A stretch of DNA of 64,000 bases, from positions 124,001-188,000 of the forward strand of contig NZ_FUHU01000026.1 in assembly GCF_900163565.1 (NCBI RefSeq), written 5' to 3'. Numbering within the stretch: position 1 is the stretch's first letter; each line of letters starts with the position of its first letter. Source of the stretch: Agrococcus casei LMG 22410 (GTDB lineage Bacteria; Actinomycetota; Actinomycetes; Actinomycetales; Microbacteriaceae). Below, piece by piece: positions 63,691 through 64,000 of the stretch. The position numbers were made by a program, and so were the translations under genes. The notes under the pieces were generated by a model, which had not been told where the DNA came from, did not search any database, and saw only the letters and a list, made by a program, of their open reading frames with translations.

Positions 63691-63966
63691 ATGAGTCAGT
63701 ATCGAACACGGAACGGCTTCTGGAACAACTGGGCGAAGAACTACGAGCAGGAGTATCGCCACGCTTTTGAGAGCCTGAGCTCTGCACTGCAGGAGAAGCT
63801 CCTCAGCGCCTCGCTGCCTCTCACCGTTGAGGAAGGCAGAGAGCTCTACGAAGCGGGCGGCTGGACTGTCGCGGCCTACGAATCACCCGAGAGCGAGAAC
63901 CCGATTCTCCAGCCCGGTCAGGAATTCCGCGACTGGCTTGCAGCGCAGGAGCTATTTCAGGCGTAG
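63691..63966 (+). CDS. Hypothetical protein of 91 residues
   Basis: I do not recognise this protein. It is a 91-residue, acidic, aromatic-rich sequence starting MSQYRTRNGFWNNWAKNYEQEY, probably helical in its first half and without membrane segments or cysteines. It lies after the tRNA cluster terminator with a leaderless-type promoter, so it is independently transcribed. The last 34 bases of the window after its stop hold nothing I can identify. Confidence 0.6.
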   Translation: MSQYRTRNGFWNNWAKNYEQEYRHAFESLSSALQEKLLSASLPLTVEEGRELYEAGGWTVAAYESPESENPILQPGQEFRDWLAAQELFQA

Positions 63967-64000
63967 CCGGGCGACGTCCGTCACCGCGTGCTGCGGGAGT

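Overview
The window looks like a chromosomal core region of a high-GC actinobacterium, most likely of the family Microbacteriaceae. The evidence is GC-rich codon use with many GTG and TTG starts, actinobacteria-specific families (SepH, DUF3000, DUF3093, DUF3159, DUF3710, DUF4191, DUF4193, DUF7455), paired glutamine synthetases GlnA1/GlnA2 around GlnE, and a principal sigma factor with a long Lys/Ala/Thr tail. I see no prophage, insertion sequence, integrase or CRISPR array. Coding density is very high, and no stretch over 300 bases lacks a gene.

Layout. 1-17305: comEC (5' end cut off), holA, rpsT, an MFS/M20 peptidase pair, lepA-DUF1990-hemW, a repeat-rich DUF4870 membrane protein, then a long stress and RNA-maturation operon, hrcA-dnaJ-rsmE-hinT-phoH-ybeY-CNNM-era, with a CIRCE operator in front. 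17302-24698: panB and the nitrogen block glnA2-glnE with convergent glnA1 and DUF4191. 24818-31877: a membrane pseudokinase, the 2-oxoacid dehydrogenase genes sucB and lpd, pepA and a PAC2 protein. 31874-41624: an MFS transporter, the primary sigma factor gene rpoD, a small zinc protein, topoisomerase IV (parE, parC), a P-loop kinase and a phosphodiesterase. 41621-50344: sepH, DUF4193, DUF3093, dut-DUF3710-DUF3159, aconitase and dxs. 50350-59045: nnrD, a methyltransferase, the fatty-acid oxidation pair fadA-fadB, an RNase D-like protein, DUF3000 and an alpha/beta hydrolase. 59050-64000: sufE-sseA, zapE, amtB, four tRNA genes and one unidentified small gene.

Functional links. The genes serve translation and RNA maturation, nitrogen assimilation (AmtB, GlnA1, GlnA2, GlnE), the TCA cycle (SucB, Lpd, aconitase), DNA topology and cell division. 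Neighbours are tightly packed: many same-strand pairs overlap as ATGA or GTGA, and five convergent pairs share a four-base stop overlap such as CTAG.

The most distinctive features are regulatory. At least a dozen genes have a TANNNT -10 element placed 6-8 bases before the start codon, usually without a Shine-Dalgarno site, which implies leaderless mRNAs. Several of these form very compact divergent promoters with only 11, 22 or 34 bases between start codons. Uncharacterised perfect or near-perfect palindromes lie before aconitase, before sseA and before DUF4191/glnA1, and the rpsT leader can fold into two adjacent hairpins. The most unusual protein is the membrane pseudokinase at 24818-26149.
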